Shown: positions 13,935-15,422 of the stretch, piece by piece
How positions within the stretch are numbered: the first letter of the stretch is position 1
Layout of the letters: each line of letters opens with the position of its first letter
Assembly (NCBI GenBank): GCA_035325645.1
Contig: DAOKZK010000057.1
Location: 1 to 15,422 of the forward strand
Reading direction: 5' to 3'
Source of the DNA: Macondimonas sp035325645
GTDB taxonomy: Bacteria; Pseudomonadota; Gammaproteobacteria; UBA5335
Length of the DNA: 15,422 nucleotides
The notes under the pieces: generated by a model
The model's input: the letters and a program-made list of their open reading frames with translations, nothing else
Told to the model about the DNA's origin: nothing
Database searches by the model: none
Made by a program: the position numbers and the translations under genes

Positions 13935-15018
13935 TGGCCACTTCCACCATCATGCCCGGCCTCAAGTCCGCGGCAGGCTGGTCGAGCGCGATGCGAATGG
14001 GGAGCCGCTGCGTGATCTTCGTGAAATTTCCGCTGGGGTTGGGGTTGGGGATCAGCGCGAATTGGCTCGTCGCCGCCTGACCCAGTGCACTCACGTGGCC
14101 GCTGAAGGTCTTGCCCGGATAGGCGTCCACACGGATGTGCGCCGGTGCGCCGAGTCTGACGTCTTCAATGGCGGTTTCCTTGACGTTGGCCTCGATGCGG
14201 GTCGTGCGCGGATCGTGGATCAGCACCAGACGCCGGCCTGGCACGGCATATTCACCCGCATGAGAGAAGGTTTCATCGACGACGCCGTCGATGGGGCTAT
14301 GCAGCATGAGTTTGGCCAGCCGGACCTCTTGCTGTTCGAGCGCGGCCTTGGCCTGTTTGATGGCGGCGTCGGTTTCGGTGATCTGGCGTTCCAGCACGGT
14401 GATGCTCTGTACCTCGGCCTCAGCCTCGGCCCGGCCTGCTTCGGCGACCGCCAGCAGCGCTTTGGCTTCACGTGCTGCCTCGTCTGCGGCCTGCCGCTCA
14501 TGCCGCAGCTCGTCCCAGCTCTGGACGCTGATGACGTGGTCGGCGACGAGCGCATCGGCCCGCTCGGCATTGTGTCGTGCCAGTTCCTGTCGCGCTTGGG
14601 CGGCGGCAAGAGCGGCTCGGGCACCGTTGAGTTTCGAACGCGCGCCGTCGATCCGGGCGTGAACTGCGCTCTGTTGCTGGGTGATCCGAGCGCTCAGCGT
14701 CGCCCGGCTCGCTTCGAGCCTGGTCAGTGCTGCCTGGCTTTCTGCCAGCGCGGCTTTGACTTCGGCATCATCGAGTCGGACCAGAAGGGCGCCTGCCGCC
14801 ACCTGCTGGCCTGGGGTGAGATCGAACTGCACGATGCGTCCCGGTGACTCGCTGCTCACGGTGATCATGTCTGCTGCGACGCGGGCGTCATTGGACTGGA
14901 CGAGCGTCAACTGACGTCGCAGCCAATGCGCGACTGCAAGGGACAGCACGACCACGAGCACGAGAACGGCGAGCCGCGCCAGCCGGCGGCGCGGGGTGGG
15001 CGCAAGCAGGTTCGTCAT
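13924..15018 (-). CDS. emrA: Periplasmic adaptor of a tripartite efflux pump, EmrA/HlyD type
   Basis: This 364-residue membrane-fusion protein links an inner-membrane exporter to an outer-membrane channel. A basic N-terminus is followed by one membrane helix (about 13-32), the first half of the lipoyl domain (about 47-84, S-P-G-R-I-V-Q-F-D-L-T-P-G-Q-Q-V), a long Ala/Glu/Arg-rich coiled-coil hairpin (about 85-235), the second lipoyl half (L-H-S-P-I-D-G-V-V, 239-247) and a beta-barrel domain ending in the family signature N-F-T-K-I-T-Q-R-L-P-I-R-I (331-343). The ATG at 15018 overlaps the regulator stop as ATGA, with AAGG nine bases upstream. Overlap with the EmrB-type gene supports a pair. The symbol reflects family and neighbour; AaeA-like adaptors are related alternatives. 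Confidence 0.9.
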   Translation of the reverse strand: MTNLLAPTPRRRLARLAVLVLVVVLSLAVAHWLRRQLTLVQSNDARVAADMITVSSESPGRIVQFDLTPGQQVAAGALLVRLDDAEVKAALAESQAALTRLEASRATLSARITQQQSAVHARIDGARSKLNGARAALAAAQARQELARHNAERADALVADHVISVQSWDELRHERQAADEAAREAKALLAVAEAGRAEAEAEVQSITVLERQITETDAAIKQAKAALEQQEVRLAKLMLHSPIDGVVDETFSHAGEYAVPGRRLVLIHDPRTTRIEANVKETAIEDVRLGAPAHIRVDAYPGKTFSGHVSALGQAATSQFALIPNPNPSGNFTKITQRLPIRIALDQPAADLRPGMMVEVAIEH

Positions 15019-15422
15019 GACGATGAGCCTTGTGTCGCAGAGTGGCGGGGTTTGGTCATCAAGCGCCCCGCATTGTCCAAAATTCGATCGATCGCGAATT
15101 GCAACTGATGGAGCGCCGAGTCATCCAACCCGTCGAGCAGTTCGTGGCGCAAGCGGCTCGCGATGACATCGACATTCTGCATGGCAACCGCGCCTGCGGG
15201 TGTCAGGATCAGATGTCTGGCGCGCCGGTCCTTGGGATCGATGCGGCGCTCGACCAGCCCGCGGGATTCCAGATCGTCCAGAATGCGAACCAAGCTGGCT
15301 CCTTCGATGCCGATGGATTGCGCCAATGCAATCTGGGAAATGCCATCTCCCAGGCGATGCAGATGCAACAGCGCCAACCACCGCGCTTGGCTGAGGCCGG
15401 TGTCGCGAAGGCGGTCGTCGAG
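15015..15422 (-). CDS. MarR/SlyA-family transcriptional regulator (5' end outside the window)
   Basis: The frame stays open to the window edge and gives the C-terminal 135 residues. MarR proteins are dimeric winged-helix DNA-binding proteins that usually repress efflux operons and release DNA on binding phenolic or other toxic ligands. The sequence resembles SlyA: G-L-S-Q-A-R-W, then the helix-turn-helix S-Q-I-A-L-A-Q-S-I-G-I-E-G-A-S-L-V-R and the wing D-P-K-D-R-R-A-R-H-L-I-L-T, the family's D-x-R motif. An apparent start at 15377 (TTG) would lack the first helices, so the true start lies beyond 15422. The stop overlaps the adaptor start by four bases. It probably controls its own operon from a site outside the window. 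Confidence 0.9.
   Translation of the reverse strand, partial: LDDRLRDTGLSQARWLALLHLHRLGDGISQIALAQSIGIEGASLVRILDDLESRGLVERRIDPKDRRARHLILTPAGAVAMQNVDVIASRLRHELLDGLDDSALHQLQFAIDRILDNAGRLMTKPRHSATQGSSS

Noticed and set aside
12375..14015. A 546-codon plus-strand open frame opposite the EmrB-type gene
   Set aside because: It is antisense to a 14-TM transporter; its product is full of Gly, Gln, Arg and His with no recognisable fold.

Overview
The window reads as ordinary chromosome from a GC-rich Gram-negative bacterium, most likely a gammaproteobacterium. The outer-membrane genes (a trimeric-type porin, an OprF-like OmpA protein and a TPR lipoprotein) show a diderm envelope. The yoaA-tsaB pair, the PBP1b-type synthase and the SlyA/EmrAB-type genes are all familiar from gammaproteobacteria. 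I cannot name the genus. I saw no tRNA, rRNA, CRISPR array, insertion sequence or phage gene.

Layout, plus strand first. Positions 1-90 hold the tail of an unidentified gene. A porin gene (333-1391) follows behind a leader rich in inverted repeats and ends at a strong intrinsic terminator. After about 345 bases without a gene comes phoU (1803-2543), which stands alone without the pst transporter genes. Then comes a tightly packed block. It contains mrcB (PBP1b, 2728-5091), a TPR lipoprotein that I read as the PBP1b activator LpoP (5118-5606), yoaA (DinG/XPD-type Fe-S helicase, 5603-7558) and tsaB (t6A tRNA modification, 7539-8213). Short overlaps suggest translational coupling. The block ends at a perfect bidirectional terminator (8265-8291).

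On the minus strand, converging on that terminator, are an OprF-like OmpA-family protein (8312-9394) and, upstream of it, a small exported protein of unknown function (9484-9921) with a 'D-x-x-L-x-x-V-x-G-Q' type N-terminal motif. A divergent intergenic region of about 400 bases separates these from class I fructose-bisphosphate aldolase fbaB (10323-11372, plus strand), which has its own terminator.

The right end is one minus-strand operon in which every junction overlaps: a SlyA/MarR-type regulator (running off the window), an EmrA/HlyD-type adaptor, an EmrB-type 14-TM exporter, a universal stress protein and a HIT-family nucleotide-binding protein. The first three form a self-contained regulated drug or toxicant efflux module. 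The two nucleotide-binding proteins behind them make it unusual.

I found no convincing wholly new system. The best leads are the LpoP-like partner coupled to PBP1b, the efflux-UspA-HIT operon, the small exported V-x-G-Q protein beside the OprF-like porin, and a canonical terminator that faces the wrong way just after phoU.
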